A program made the position numbers and the translations under genes. The notes beneath the pieces were generated by a model. The model was not told where the DNA came from and ran no database searches. It worked only from the letters and a program-made list of their open reading frames with translations. Of a stretch of 64,000 nt of DNA, positions 42,341 through 52,636 are shown in pieces. The DNA comes from Sphingomonas sp. AP4-R1. GTDB taxonomy: Bacteria > Pseudomonadota > Alphaproteobacteria > Sphingomonadales > Sphingomonadaceae. Where the stretch lies: positions 1,254,001-1,318,000 of the forward strand of contig NZ_CP053346.1 in NCBI RefSeq assembly GCF_013113735.1. Direction: 5' to 3'. Position 1 is the stretch's first letter. Each line of letters begins with the position of its first letter.

Positions 42341-43485
42341 GGGCGCTCCTGCCCGTCTGGCTGCTGGCGACGGCGGCGATCGCCGCGCCCGCCGTGGAGA
42401 GCGATACCGCGCGCGCCCTGCAGCGGGCGCGGGAGGCGGAAGCCATTTCGGCCGAGCGCGCCGCCTCGCTTTCGTCGCAGGCCGATCGCAGCGCCGCCGC
42501 CGTCGCGCACGCGGACGAGCAGGCGGCCGATCTCGCGCGCGAACTGGCGGAGGCGGAGGCCGGCATGCGCGAAGCCCGCACCCGCGCGCAGGAGGCGATT
42601 GCTGCCGAGAAAGCGCAGGCGGTCCGCGTCGCGGACACGCGTGCGCCGCTGGTGGGGATGACGGCGGCGCTCGCCCGGATCGCGCGCCGTCCGCCGGCCG
42701 TGGCGCTGGCGAGCGGGGCGAGCGTCTCCGATGCCGCGCATCTGACGATCCTGATCCGCCACATGCGCGCGCGCATCGCCGCGCAGAATGCGGCGCTGGC
42801 CGAGGAACTCATCCGGCGGAAGGCGTTGCGCGAGGACAGCATCCGGGCCGTCGCGGCCCTGGAGGCATCGCGCCGCCTGCTCGATCAGCGGCGCCTGCTG
42901 CTGGCCCGCTCCCGCCTCGATCTGGTCGAGCGCAACGCGATCCTCGCCGATGCGGCCGAGCAGGAGCGGGAGCGGCTGCGCGGGCTGGCCGAGGAACGTG
43001 CGTCCCTGGGCGAAGCTCTCGGCGAATCGCAGCGCAGTCAGGAGGTGTCGGCCCGGCTGGCCGCGTTGCCCGGCCCGATGCTTCCGCCCGGTGCGCCGTC
43101 CGCTCCAGCGAGCCGTGGGGCGGGCGCCTATGCGCTGCCCCGCTTCGGCCGCGTCGTCGCGGGGACGGACGAGCGCGATCATGACGGCGTCCGCTCGCGC
43201 GGCCTCGCGCTCGCCACCTCGCCGGGCCTGTCGGTCGTGGCGCCGGCGGCGGGGCACGTTCTCTATGCCGGGCCATTCCGCAATTATGGCGATATCGTCA
43301 TCCTCGATCACGGCCATGGCTGGACCAGCCTGATCGCAGGCCTGTCGCGCGCGTCCACGGATCTGGGCACGGATCTGCTGCAGGGCGCCGCGATCGGCCG
43401 GTCCGGGCGGCGGCTGCTGATCGAACTGCGCCACGATGGCCGGCCGGTCGATATCGTCGCGATGGCGGATCGGTTGCAGCGGTAA
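42337..43485 (+). CDS. EnvC-like murein hydrolase activator with non-catalytic LytM domain
   Basis: 382 aa. Signal peptide (about 1-18), a long Ala/Glu/Arg coiled coil (about 20-250) and a C-terminal LytM/M23 domain (about 265-375): GLSVVAPAAGHVLYAGPFRNYGDIVILDHGHGWTSLIAGLS. The zinc ligands are lost: the HxxxD position reads RSRGLAL and the HxH position reads RRLLIELR. So it should activate amidases rather than cut peptidoglycan, like E. coli EnvC. It is coupled to rlmH by ATGA and followed by the ctpA protease gene. Confidence 0.88.
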   Translation: MRALLPVWLLATAAIAAPAVESDTARALQRAREAEAISAERAASLSSQADRSAAAVAHADEQAADLARELAEAEAGMREARTRAQEAIAAEKAQAVRVADTRAPLVGMTAALARIARRPPAVALASGASVSDAAHLTILIRHMRARIAAQNAALAEELIRRKALREDSIRAVAALEASRRLLDQRRLLLARSRLDLVERNAILADAAEQERERLRGLAEERASLGEALGESQRSQEVSARLAALPGPMLPPGAPSAPASRGAGAYALPRFGRVVAGTDERDHDGVRSRGLALATSPGLSVVAPAAGHVLYAGPFRNYGDIVILDHGHGWTSLIAGLSRASTDLGTDLLQGAAIGRSGRRLLIELRHDGRPVDIVAMADRLQR

Positions 43486-43502
43486 GGGCTCTCCTCTTTC
43501 CA

Positions 43503-43589
43503 CCGTTTGCCCTGAGCCCGTCGAAGGGCTGTCCTTCTCTTCTGTCGGGAGAAGAAGGTCGGTGCTTCGACAAGCTCAGCACGAACGGG
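43503..43589. repeat. Inverted repeat, family 1
   Basis: CCGTTTGCCCTGAGCCCGTC with inverted arm GACAAGCTCAGCACGAACGG. It lies in the 215-base gap between the EnvC-like gene and ctpA. Confidence 0.82.
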
Positions 43590-43700
43590 ACTGAGGGGAG
43601 GGCGGTGCGCTCCGCCGCGGATCTGAAGGCCCAATCCACCCCCATGTTTCTTGTGATCCATAAAGCCGCTAGAAAGGTTGGATGTTCGAGAAGGATGGCG

Positions 43701-45065
43701 ATGCGTAGATCCCTGTTGCTGAAGAGCGCCGGCCTTGTCGCGGCGATGGCGCTGATCCCGGCTTTCACGGCCGGCACGGCTGCGAACGAAGTCGAGACTT
43801 ACAAGGAGCTCGACCAGTTCATGTCGATCTTCGAGCGGGTGAAGGCCGAATATGTCGACAAGGTCGATGACAAGACGCTGATCAAGGGCGCGATCGACGG
43901 CATGCTCGCCAGCCTCGATCCCCACAGCTCCTACCTCGACGCGCGCGACTTCAAGAATATGAAGACGACGACCGAGGGCAATTATGGCGGCGTCGGCCTG
44001 ACGGTGCAGGGCGAGGATGGCGTGATCAAGGTGGTCACCCCCACCGAGGATACGCCCGCCTATCGCGCCGGCATCAAGAGCGGCGACTATATCACGCATG
44101 TCGACGGCAAGCTGATCTATGGCGAGCAGCTGGACGAAGCGGTCGACAAGATGAAGGGCCCGGCGGGCACGGATGTCCGCCTCACCATCGTCCGCCCCGG
44201 CCGCGACAAGCCGTTCGACGTCACGCTGAAGCGCGAGATCATCGAAATCAAGGCGGTGAAGTGGGAGGTGAAGGGTGATGTCGGCATCATCAACATCAAC
44301 AGCTTCTCCAAGGTGACCGGCCCCGGCGTGCGCGCCGCCTTCGTCTCGATCGACAAGGCGCTCGGCCATCGCCCGCTCGGCTATGTCGTCGATCTGCGCG
44401 CCGATCCGGGCGGCCTGCTGGATCAGGCGATCGAGGTGTCGGACAGCTTCCTCGATCATGGCGAGATCGTCTCGCAGCGCGGCCGCGAAAAGACGGATAT
44501 CCAGCGTTATTATGCGCGGCCGGGCGACGATGCGCACGGCCTGCCCGTGGTGGTGCTGGTGGATGCGGGCACGGCGTCGGCGGCCGAGATCGTCGCCGGT
44601 GCGCTGCAGGATCACAAGCGCGCGCTGATCCTGGGCGAGCGCAGCTTCGGCAAGGGTTCGGTGCAGACGGTGATGCCGCTCACCGACGATACCGCGCTGC
44701 GCCTCACGATCGCGCGATATTACACGCCGTCGGGTCGGTCGGTGCAGGAAGGCGGGATCGATCCCGACATCGTCGTGCCGCAGATCACCGATCCGGATCG
44801 GCGCGGTCGCCCGCGGATGCGCGAATCGGATCTGCGCCATCACCTGATCAACGAGGTGAAGGCCGACGACAAATTGCTGGAGGCGGACGACAAGACCGAT
44901 CCCCGCTTCGAGCAGACGGCCGAGCAGCTGAAGAAGGCGAACATCACCGATTTCCAGCTGGATTATGCGGTGAAGACGATCGCCCGTCTGGCGACGCCGA
45001 CCGTGCAGACGGCGCTGGCGGACGCGGTGCCGGCGCCCGGCGCGGCGAAGACGCGCAAGCGCTGA
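43701..45065 (+). CDS. ctpA: Carboxyl-terminal processing protease CtpA (S41)
   Basis: About 454 aa. Signal peptide, an N-terminal helical region, a PDZ domain (GGVGLTVQGEDGVIKVVTPTEDTPAYRAGIKSGDYITHVDG) and the S41 protease core. The catalytic Ser lies in VDAGTASAAEIVAGALQDHKRA and Lys in SFGKGSVQTVMPL. It cleaves periplasmic proteins near their C-terminus. GAGAAGG lies 6 bases before ATG 43701; ATG 43695 is too close to it. It touches dsbB (ATG inside its stop). Confidence 0.95.
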   Translation: MRRSLLLKSAGLVAAMALIPAFTAGTAANEVETYKELDQFMSIFERVKAEYVDKVDDKTLIKGAIDGMLASLDPHSSYLDARDFKNMKTTTEGNYGGVGLTVQGEDGVIKVVTPTEDTPAYRAGIKSGDYITHVDGKLIYGEQLDEAVDKMKGPAGTDVRLTIVRPGRDKPFDVTLKREIIEIKAVKWEVKGDVGIININSFSKVTGPGVRAAFVSIDKALGHRPLGYVVDLRADPGGLLDQAIEVSDSFLDHGEIVSQRGREKTDIQRYYARPGDDAHGLPVVVLVDAGTASAAEIVAGALQDHKRALILGERSFGKGSVQTVMPLTDDTALRLTIARYYTPSGRSVQEGGIDPDIVVPQITDPDRRGRPRMRESDLRHHLINEVKADDKLLEADDKTDPRFEQTAEQLKKANITDFQLDYAVKTIARLATPTVQTALADAVPAPGAAKTRKR

Positions 45066-45580
45066 TGGCGGCGATGGTGGGCGTGGGGAATTCCGGCGGC
45101 CGCGCGGGCATGCTGGCGCCGGCCCGCGCGCTGGCCTTGCTCGTGCCTGCGGCCCTGCTGGCGGGTGCCTGGGGCTTCCAGCTGATCGGCGGCTATCCGC
45201 CGTGCGAGATGTGCCACTGGCAGCGCTGGGCGCATTATACCGCGCTGCCGCTCGCCATCCTCGCGATCCTGCTGCGCGGCACGCCCGGCATTTCGCGCGC
45301 GCTCACCCTGCTGGCGGGGCTCGCCATCCTCGCCTCGGGCGCGATCGGCGTGTTTCACGCGGGCGTCGAATATCATTGGTGGTCGGGCTTCACCCGCTGC
45401 ACCAGCGTCAGCCTCGGCAGCGGCGATCCGCTGAAGGCGTTGCTCGCCGCCCCCCTGATCCGCTGCGACACCGCAGCCTGGACTTTGGGCGGAATCAGCA
45501 TGGCGGGCTTCAATGCCCTCTTCTCGCTGGCCGGCGGGATCGCCATATGGGCGCTATGTCTGACGCGCCCGGCCCGCTAA
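45065..45580 (+). CDS. dsbB: Disulfide bond formation protein DsbB
   Basis: 171 aa. Four transmembrane helices with CEMC in the first periplasmic loop (GGYPPCEMCHWQRWAHY) and a second cysteine pair (FTRCTS ... LIRCDTA). It reoxidises DsbA and passes electrons to quinone. The start codon overlaps the ctpA stop and the COQ7 gene overlaps its 3' end. Confidence 0.93.
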   Translation: MAAMVGVGNSGGRAGMLAPARALALLVPAALLAGAWGFQLIGGYPPCEMCHWQRWAHYTALPLAILAILLRGTPGISRALTLLAGLAILASGAIGVFHAGVEYHWWSGFTRCTSVSLGSGDPLKALLAAPLIRCDTAAWTLGGISMAGFNALFSLAGGIAIWALCLTRPAR

Positions 45581-46101
45581 TCCCTCCCTCCAAGCGGGAG
45601 CGCGACGCGATGATCCGCGTCGATCAGGCGGGCGAATTCGGCGCGACGCGCATCTATGCGGGCCAGCTCGCCATATTGGGCGATCGCCATCCGGCATCGC
45701 GCGCCATCGCGCGCATGGCGGCGCAGGAGCAGAATCACCTCGCCCGCTTCAACGCCCTGATGACGGAGCGGCGCGTGCGGCCGACCTTGCTCGCGCCGGT
45801 CTGGCATGTGGCGGGTCATGCGCTGGGTGCCGTGACGGCCCTGATCTCGCCCGAGGCGGCGATGGCCTGCACCGCCGCGATCGAAACCGAGATCGACCTT
45901 CATTACGAGGATCAGCGCCGCACGCTCGGCCCGCATGATCCGAAGCTGGGCACGATGATCGCCGAGTTCCAGGCCGAGGAGGTCGAACATCGCGAGACCG
46001 CCATCGCCGCCGGGGCCGAGCGCGCGCCGGCTTATCCCGTTCTCTCGGCCGCGATCCGCATGGGTTGCCGCGCCGCCATCGCGATTTCGAAGCGGATATG
46101 A
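45556..46101 (+). CDS. coq7: 5-Demethoxyubiquinone hydroxylase, COQ7 family
   Basis: About 181 aa. Di-iron monooxygenase for the penultimate hydroxylation in ubiquinone synthesis. Iron-binding motifs in order: VDQAGEFGATRIYAGQ (Glu), AAQEQNHLARFN (ExxH), AAIETEIDLHYEDQ (Glu) and EEVEHRETAIAAGAE (ExxH). This enzyme replaces UbiF in alphaproteobacteria. It overlaps dsbB by 25 bases; ATG 45547 is an in-frame alternative. Confidence 0.95.
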   Translation: MSDAPGPLIPPSKRERDAMIRVDQAGEFGATRIYAGQLAILGDRHPASRAIARMAAQEQNHLARFNALMTERRVRPTLLAPVWHVAGHALGAVTALISPEAAMACTAAIETEIDLHYEDQRRTLGPHDPKLGTMIAEFQAEEVEHRETAIAAGAERAPAYPVLSAAIRMGCRAAIAISKRI

Positions 46102-46149
46102 GCCGCCTGTCGCGCGTTTCGTCTTTCTCCAGCAGGAAAGCCTGAGCTT

Positions 46150-46602
46150 ATGTCGAAGCCGCTTCTGATCGCCGCCGCAGCGGCCGCCGCCGCTTTCGGT
46201 GGCCTGGGGTTCGCCACGCCCGCCGCCGCGCAGGCCAACGAGCGCGTGCTGATCGTCTATGGCAAGGATCCCTGCCCGACGACCAAGGCGGGCGAGGAGA
46301 TCGTGGTCTGCGCGCGCAAGCCCGAGGGCGAGCGCTATCGCATCCCCGAGGAATTGCGGACGACCAATCCCGGCCCGAACGATCGCTGGGCCGATCGCGC
46401 CAAGAGCCTGGAATATGTCGGCGCCAGCGGCACCTCCAGCTGCTCGTCCACGGGCGGCGGCGGCTGGACCGGCTGCTGGTCCAAGCTGATGAACCAGGCG
46501 CGTGACGAGCGGAAGGCGCAGGCCGATTCGACCCGTTCGCCCACCGATACCGAGCCGACCGGCGATACCGGCATCCGCGCCGTGGTGAAGGGTAACCAGT
46601 AA
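46150..46602 (+). CDS. Small exported cysteine protein, tandem copy 1
   Basis: 150 aa. Signal peptide MSKPLLIAAAAAAAAFGGLGFATPAAAQA. The mature part has VLIVYGKDPCPTTKAGEEIVVCARKPEGERYRIPEELR, a Gly/Ser stretch with two further Cys (SSCSS, WTGCWS), and a polar tail. It shares its core with the next gene; four cysteines align. Family unknown to me. Likely periplasmic with two disulfides, which fits the neighbouring dsbB. One base separates its stop from the next start. Confidence 0.8.
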   Translation: MSKPLLIAAAAAAAAFGGLGFATPAAAQANERVLIVYGKDPCPTTKAGEEIVVCARKPEGERYRIPEELRTTNPGPNDRWADRAKSLEYVGASGTSSCSSTGGGGWTGCWSKLMNQARDERKAQADSTRSPTDTEPTGDTGIRAVVKGNQ

Positions 46603-46603
46603 G

Positions 46604-46999
46604 ATGCTCCGTCTGGCGGCGGCTTTCCTGATGGCGGCGCTGGCCACGGCGCCCGTCGCCCCGCTGTCCGCCGAGGTGGTCGAGGGCGCGCCGCCCACGC
46701 GGGTCTCCACGCTCGTCGTCTATGGCAATGATCCGTGCCCGCGCAGTTCGGGCGACGAGATCGTGGTCTGCGCGCGCCAGCCGGAGAGCGAGCGCTACCG
46801 GATCCCGGAGAATCTCCGGAAGCAGGAATATAATGCCGCGCGCGACGGCAGCTGGGCCGGCACCGCCAAGGTGCTGGAATATGTGAACCGTCAGGGGATT
46901 CCGAACAGCTGCAATCCGATCGGCAGCTTCGGCCAGTCCGGCTGCTTCCAGAAGTTCATCGAGGAGAATGGCCGCGTCCGGAGCGCCACCGCGCCCTGA
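46604..46999 (+). CDS. Small exported cysteine protein, tandem copy 2
   Basis: 131 aa, paralogue of the gene just upstream. Signal peptide MLRLAAAFLMAALATAPVAPLSA, then LVVYGNDPCPRSSGDEIVVCARQPESERYRIPENLR, VLEYVNRQGIPNSCNPIGSFGQSGCFQKF. The block DPCPxxxxEIVVCARxPExERYRIPExLR is common to both. The short linker and tail differ. No function can be assigned. Confidence 0.8.
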   Translation: MLRLAAAFLMAALATAPVAPLSAEVVEGAPPTRVSTLVVYGNDPCPRSSGDEIVVCARQPESERYRIPENLRKQEYNAARDGSWAGTAKVLEYVNRQGIPNSCNPIGSFGQSGCFQKFIEENGRVRSATAP

Positions 47000-47068
47000 T
47001 CGGCCTCTGATCGTTTCGTCACCCGCCGGTCCGGAACGGCATCTTCATGACGATCATGCGGACTCGGG

Positions 47069-47097
47069 TTGACAGAATCGGGACGATAACCTAGCTG
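47069..47097 (+). promoter_or_regulatory. Putative promoter of rplU-rpmA
   Basis: TTGACA at 47069-47074, 17 bases, then TAGCTG at 47092-47097. The -35 is perfect and the -10 is poor. It lies about 75 bases before the rplU ATG in a gene-free 172-base gap. Confidence 0.45.
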
Positions 47098-47171
47098 CGC
47101 CGCTTCTCGCGCGGGGTGCGCCCTCGGTGGCCATTTGGCGCGCGATCCAGATTTGAAAGAAGATGAGGCCC

Positions 47172-47531
47172 ATGTTCGCAATCGTGCGCACGGGCGGCAA
47201 GCAATATCGCGTCGCCGCCGGAGACAAGATCGTCGTTGAGAAGCTCGAGGGCGAGGCCGGCGCAGCCGTGTCCCTTTCCGACGTTCTGCTTGCGGGCGAC
47301 GGGACCGAGCTGAAGTCGGTCGAGGGCCTCGTGGTCTCGGCCGAGATCGTGGCGCAGGGCCGCGGCGAGAAGATCATCGTCTTCAAGAAGCGCCGCCGTC
47401 ACAATTATCGCCGCCGCAACGGCCACCGCCAGTATCACACGATCCTGAAGATCACCGCGATCGGCGACCACAAGGCGCCGGCCAAGACCAAGGCTGCCAA
47501 GGCGGAAACGCCGGCCGCCGCCGAAGCGTAA
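47172..47531 (+). CDS. rplU: 50S ribosomal protein L21
   Basis: About 119 aa. [29 protein letters not shown] at the N-terminus and [26 protein letters not shown] near the end are the L21 signatures. A Lys/Ala extension ([19 protein letters not shown]) follows. ATG 47172 is preceded by GAGG at 3 bases; ATG 47163 is less likely. rpmA follows after 14 bases. Confidence 0.97.
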   Translation: MFAIVRTGGKQYRVAAGDKIVVEKLEGEAGAAVSLSDVLLAGDGTELKSVEGLVVSAEIVAQGRGEKIIVFKKRRRHNYRRRNGHRQYHTILKITAIGDHKAPAKTKAAKAETPAAAEA

Positions 47532-47545
47532 GGAGCTAGCGACTC

Positions 47546-47812
47546 ATGGCACATAAGAAGGCAGGCGGTTCATCCCGCAACGGTCGCGACTCGGCCGGTC
47601 GTCGTCTCGGCGTGAAGAAGTTCGGCGGTCAGGAAGTGATCGGCGGCAACATCATCATCCGCCAGCGTGGCACGAAGGTCTATCCCGGCGTGAACGTCGG
47701 CATGGGCAAGGATCACACGTTGTTTGCGCTGTCCGAGGGCCGCGTGTCGTTTCACGACGGCAAGCTCGGCCGCAAGTACGTCAGCGTGATTACGGCGCTC
47801 GCCGCCGAATAA
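47546..47812 (+). CDS. rpmA: 50S ribosomal protein L27
   Basis: 88 aa. [30 protein letters not shown] then [29 protein letters not shown], diagnostic of L27. The N-terminus lies near the peptidyl-transferase centre. rplU-rpmA with obg downstream is a conserved arrangement; here an acetyltransferase gene lies between. An intrinsic terminator follows at 47876. Confidence 0.98.
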   Translation: MAHKKAGGSSRNGRDSAGRRLGVKKFGGQEVIGGNIIIRQRGTKVYPGVNVGMGKDHTLFALSEGRVSFHDGKLGRKYVSVITALAAE

Positions 47813-47875
47813 TCGGACGAACGTGAAAACGGGTCGTCCCAAGGGCGACCCGAACGTCCGCTGCGGCGGACAATC

Positions 47876-47905
47876 AGGGAGACGGGTCGCACCGGCTCCC
47901 TTTTT
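47876..47905 (+). terminator. Intrinsic terminator after rpmA
   Basis: AGGGAG...CTCCCT hairpin with an inner GGGT/ACC pairing, followed by TTTTT. A larger 10-bp arm pair, TCAGGGAGAC at 47874-47883 and GTCTCCCTGA at 47909-47918, surrounds it, giving two alternative hairpins. Confidence 0.75.
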
Positions 47906-47979
47906 CGTGTCTCCCTGAAACGTCGTTGTCGCTCGAGCGTAATGCTCTGGCGGTACGAGAGCGCGGGGAGAGTAAACCC

Positions 47980-48546
47980 ATGTTTGCAATAACAGAACGG
48001 CTGCTGCTGCGGCCGGGTTGGATCGAGGATGCGCCCGCTTTGAGCAGGGCGATCGGGGACCACGCGGTGGTCCGTAATTTGGCGCGTGCGCCCTGGCCTT
48101 ATGCGCTGGGCGATGCGGAGCAGTTTCTGTCGCTGCCTCAGCAGCATGATCGCCCGCGCCTGCTGATCTTCCGCCGCGAGGGCTCCACGCCCGAGCTGAT
48201 CGGCGGAATCGGCATTCACGATGGCGTGAACGGTACGCCGGAACTCGGCTACTGGCTGGCGCGGGCCCATTGGGGCAAGGGCTATGCCACCGAGGCCGGC
48301 CGCGCCCTGATCGCCACCTGCGACGAGACGCTGCGTCTGCCGCACCTGATCGCCAGCCATGCGCTGGACAATCCGGCGTCGGGCCGCGTGCTGCGTCGTC
48401 TGGGCTTCCGCCCGACCGGCGAGACCGGCCGGCTGCACAGCCTTGGCCGTGGCGTCGAGATGGATGTGAAGGGCTTCATCCGCCCGCGTTTCGCGCGCGG
48501 CGAGGATATGGCCGAGGAAGCGGAGAATGCGCCGCTTGCGGCGTGA
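47980..48546 (+). CDS. GNAT N-acetyltransferase, RimJ/RimL type
   Basis: About 188 aa. N-terminal ITERLLLRPGWIEDAPALSRAIGD is the RimJ/RimL opening. Motif A follows: ELGYWLARAHWGKGYATEAGRALIATCDETL (acetyl-CoA pyrophosphate loop). Then SHALDNPASGRVLRRLGFRPTGE, the typical C-terminal N-S-xx-R-x-LxKxGF block. It acetylates an N-terminal or small-molecule amine; the substrate cannot be told. GGGGAG is 9 bases before the ATG. It lies between rpmA and obg. Confidence 0.88.
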   Translation: MFAITERLLLRPGWIEDAPALSRAIGDHAVVRNLARAPWPYALGDAEQFLSLPQQHDRPRLLIFRREGSTPELIGGIGIHDGVNGTPELGYWLARAHWGKGYATEAGRALIATCDETLRLPHLIASHALDNPASGRVLRRLGFRPTGETGRLHSLGRGVEMDVKGFIRPRFARGEDMAEEAENAPLAA

Positions 48547-48566
48547 TCCGCTTGCCGGGTGTTGGC

Positions 48567-48646
48567 CGTACTCCGGCGAAAGCCGGAGTCCAGGGCTCAC
48601 GTGACTTCGCCTGCAGCTCTGGGCTCCTGCGTTCGCAGGAGCACGG
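48567..48646. repeat. Two-hairpin intergenic element, family 5
   Basis: ACTCCGGCGAAAGCCGGAGT and CTCCTGCGTTCGCAGGAG, two perfect short hairpins within 80 bases between the acetyltransferase and obg genes. No T-run follows, so it is more repeat-like than terminator-like. Confidence 0.7.
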
Positions 48647-48685
48647 TTGGGCACATCGGCCTGATCGGGTGACGCCGCGCCCCTA

Positions 48686-50867
<2,182 letters not shown>

Positions 50868-50871
<4 letters not shown>

Positions 50872-51773
50872 GCCGCATCGCGATCACGGGCGGCACCGGT
50901 TTCGTCGGCGCACACCTGATCGATCTGGCCGTGGCGCGCGGGCATAAGGTGCGCGCGCTCACCCGCCGCCCGCAGCCGCCGCGCTCGGGCGTGACATGGG
51001 TGGAAGGCGCGCTGGATCGGCCGCCGGGCCTGGCCGCGCTGGTCGAGGGCTGCGAGGCCGTCATCCACGTCGCGGGCGTCATCAACGGCAGCGAGGCGGA
51101 ATTCCATCGCGGCAATGTGCTGGGCACGGAGGCGATGGTGTCCGCCGCGCTCGCCGCCGGGATCGAGCGCTTCGTCCACGTCTCCTCGCTCGCCGCGCGC
51201 GAGCCGCATCTGTCGGCTTATGGCCGCTCCAAGGCCGAGTCGGAGGAAAGCGTGATCGCATCCGGCGGCGATTGGACGATCGTCCGCCCGCCCGCCGTCT
51301 ATGGCCCCGGCGATCGCGAGATCCTGGAGCTGTTCCGCGTCGCCAAGTCGGGCGTGGTGCCGCTGCCACCTGCCGGTGCGCTGTCGGTAATCGCGGTGGC
51401 GGATCTGTGCCGCCTGCTGCTCGATTGTCTCGATCACCCGGCCAGCATCACGCGCCTGTTCGAGCCGGATGACGGGCGCGAAGGCGGCTGGAGTCATGTC
51501 GAATTCGCGCGGCTGGTCGGCAAGGCGATCGGTCGCCGCGTGCTACCGTTGCCCATGCCGCAGGGCGTGCTGAAGGCCGGATCCTGGCTCGGCCGCCATG
51601 TGCCCGGCCCGCTCGCCAAGCTGACGGCGGATCGGCTGGCTTATTATTGCCACCCCGACTGGACGGTCCTCCCCGCCCGCCGCCCGCCCGAAGAGGTCTG
51701 GCAGCCGCAGGTGGAGACGGCGCAGGGACTGGCGGACACGGCGGCGTGGTACAAGGCCGAGGGCTGGCTTTAG
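50868..51773 (+). CDS. NAD(P)-dependent epimerase/dehydratase-like protein
   Basis: 301 aa. Extended short-chain reductase: Rossmann GGTGFVG at the N-terminus (IAITGGTGFVGAHLIDLAV), NAD-binding VIHVAGVIN, and AYGRSKAESEESV, the YxxxK catalytic pair. Members near obg or proB in alphaproteobacteria often relate to NDUFA9/complex I-associated proteins; here the C-terminal third is divergent, so the substrate is unknown. GTG overlaps the proB stop (GTGA). Confidence 0.85.
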
Positions 51774-51789
51774 CGTTTCACTCCAAAAG

Positions 51790-51874
51790 CCGTTCGTGCT
51801 GAGCTTGTCGAAGCACCGTCCTTCCTATGCGGCGACAGAAAGAACGGCACTTCGACAAGCTCAGTGCAAACGGC
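51790..51874. repeat. Inverted repeat, family 1
   Basis: GCCGTTCGTGCTGAGCTTGT with inverted arm ACAAGCTCAGTGCAAACGGC. It lies between the convergent epimerase and ArsC-like genes. Confidence 0.85.
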
Positions 51875-51886
51875 GAGAAGGGGGGC

Positions 51887-52234
51887 TCAGCCGAACACCG
51901 CCTCGTAAATGTCGGGCTTGAACCCCACGATCCGGCTGTCGCCCAGATCGAGGATCGGGCGTTTGATCATCGAAGGCTGGGCCAGCATCAGCGTGATCGC
52001 CTTGCCCGCATCCAGATCGGCGCGATCCGCCTCGGGCAGCTTGCGGAAGGTGGTGCCGGCGCGGTTCAGCACCGTCTCCCAGCCATGCTCGGCCACCCAG
52101 CCTTCCAGCTGCGCGCGATCGACACCGGCCTTCTTGTAATCGTGAAAGGCGAAGGCGACGTCGTGCCCCTCCAGCCAGGTGCGCGCCTTCTTCACGGTGT
52201 CGCAATTGGGGATGCCGTACATCGTGATCGCCAC
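51887..52234 (-). CDS. ArsC/Spx-family thioredoxin-fold reductase (YffB-like)
   Basis: 115 aa. ArsC family: MYGIPNCDTVKKARTWLEGHDVAFAFHDYKKAGV with one N-terminal active-site Cys (PNCDTVKKA), then TFRKLPEADRADLDAGKAITLMLAQPSMIKRPILDLG. The NC-DTVKKA form is that of the YffB group, of uncertain function, rather than arsenate reductase proper. GGAGAC lies 5-8 bases before GTG 52234; ATG 52222 is the alternative. Confidence 0.88.
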   Translation of the reverse strand: MAITMYGIPNCDTVKKARTWLEGHDVAFAFHDYKKAGVDRAQLEGWVAEHGWETVLNRAGTTFRKLPEADRADLDAGKAITLMLAQPSMIKRPILDLGDSRIVGFKPDIYEAVFG

Positions 52235-52300
52235 GCTCTGTCTCCGCTGGATGAGCGAGCCTCCTAGCGCGCGGGCGGGCAAAGGAAAGCGAACCCTTCC

Positions 52301-52449
52301 TTCTCCCCTCCCTGAAAGGGAGGGGCCGGGGGTGGGTCGCTCACTCCGGGCCGTTTGCCGGATAGGGGAAGAGTGGATCGGGAGGAGCCGGAAGCGAGGC
52401 GCGCCGCTTCTTTCCACCCACCCCCAACCCCTCCCTTTCAGGGAGGGGA
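52301..52449. repeat. Inverted repeat, family 4 (ctccctgaaagggagggg type)
   Basis: CTCCCCTCCCTGAAAGGGAG ... GTGGGTCGCTC and an inverted counterpart CCACCCACCCCCAACCCCTC..., about 150 bases overall. A short relative lies at 61243-61279. Confidence 0.78.
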
Positions 52450-52450
52450 G

Positions 52451-52636
52451 TTATCGGTCGTCACCCTCCAGCTTGGCGCCATCCACCACGCGGGCCAGCC
52501 GCTCGGCCTCGATCCGATCGCGGGTCTTCTCCGCGGTCGTCCGTCCATGCAGCGCGCGATTGGCGCTCGCCTTCACGTCGGCATCCTTGCGCGCCTTGGC
52601 CTTGCGCGCGGTGCGGAGGTTGATGATCTCGCCCAT
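52451..52636 (-). CDS. Small DUF4169-like protein
   Basis: 61 aa, highly charged and helical: GEIINLRTARKAKARKDADVKASANRALHG and RTTAEKTRDRIEAERLARVVDGAKLEGDDR. The NLRxARKxxxR opening matches small DUF4169 proteins of alphaproteobacteria (recollected family). ATG overlaps the lipid kinase stop in ATGA, so it is co-translated. Function unknown. Confidence 0.75.
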   Translation of the reverse strand: MGEIINLRTARKAKARKDADVKASANRALHGRTTAEKTRDRIEAERLARVVDGAKLEGDDR

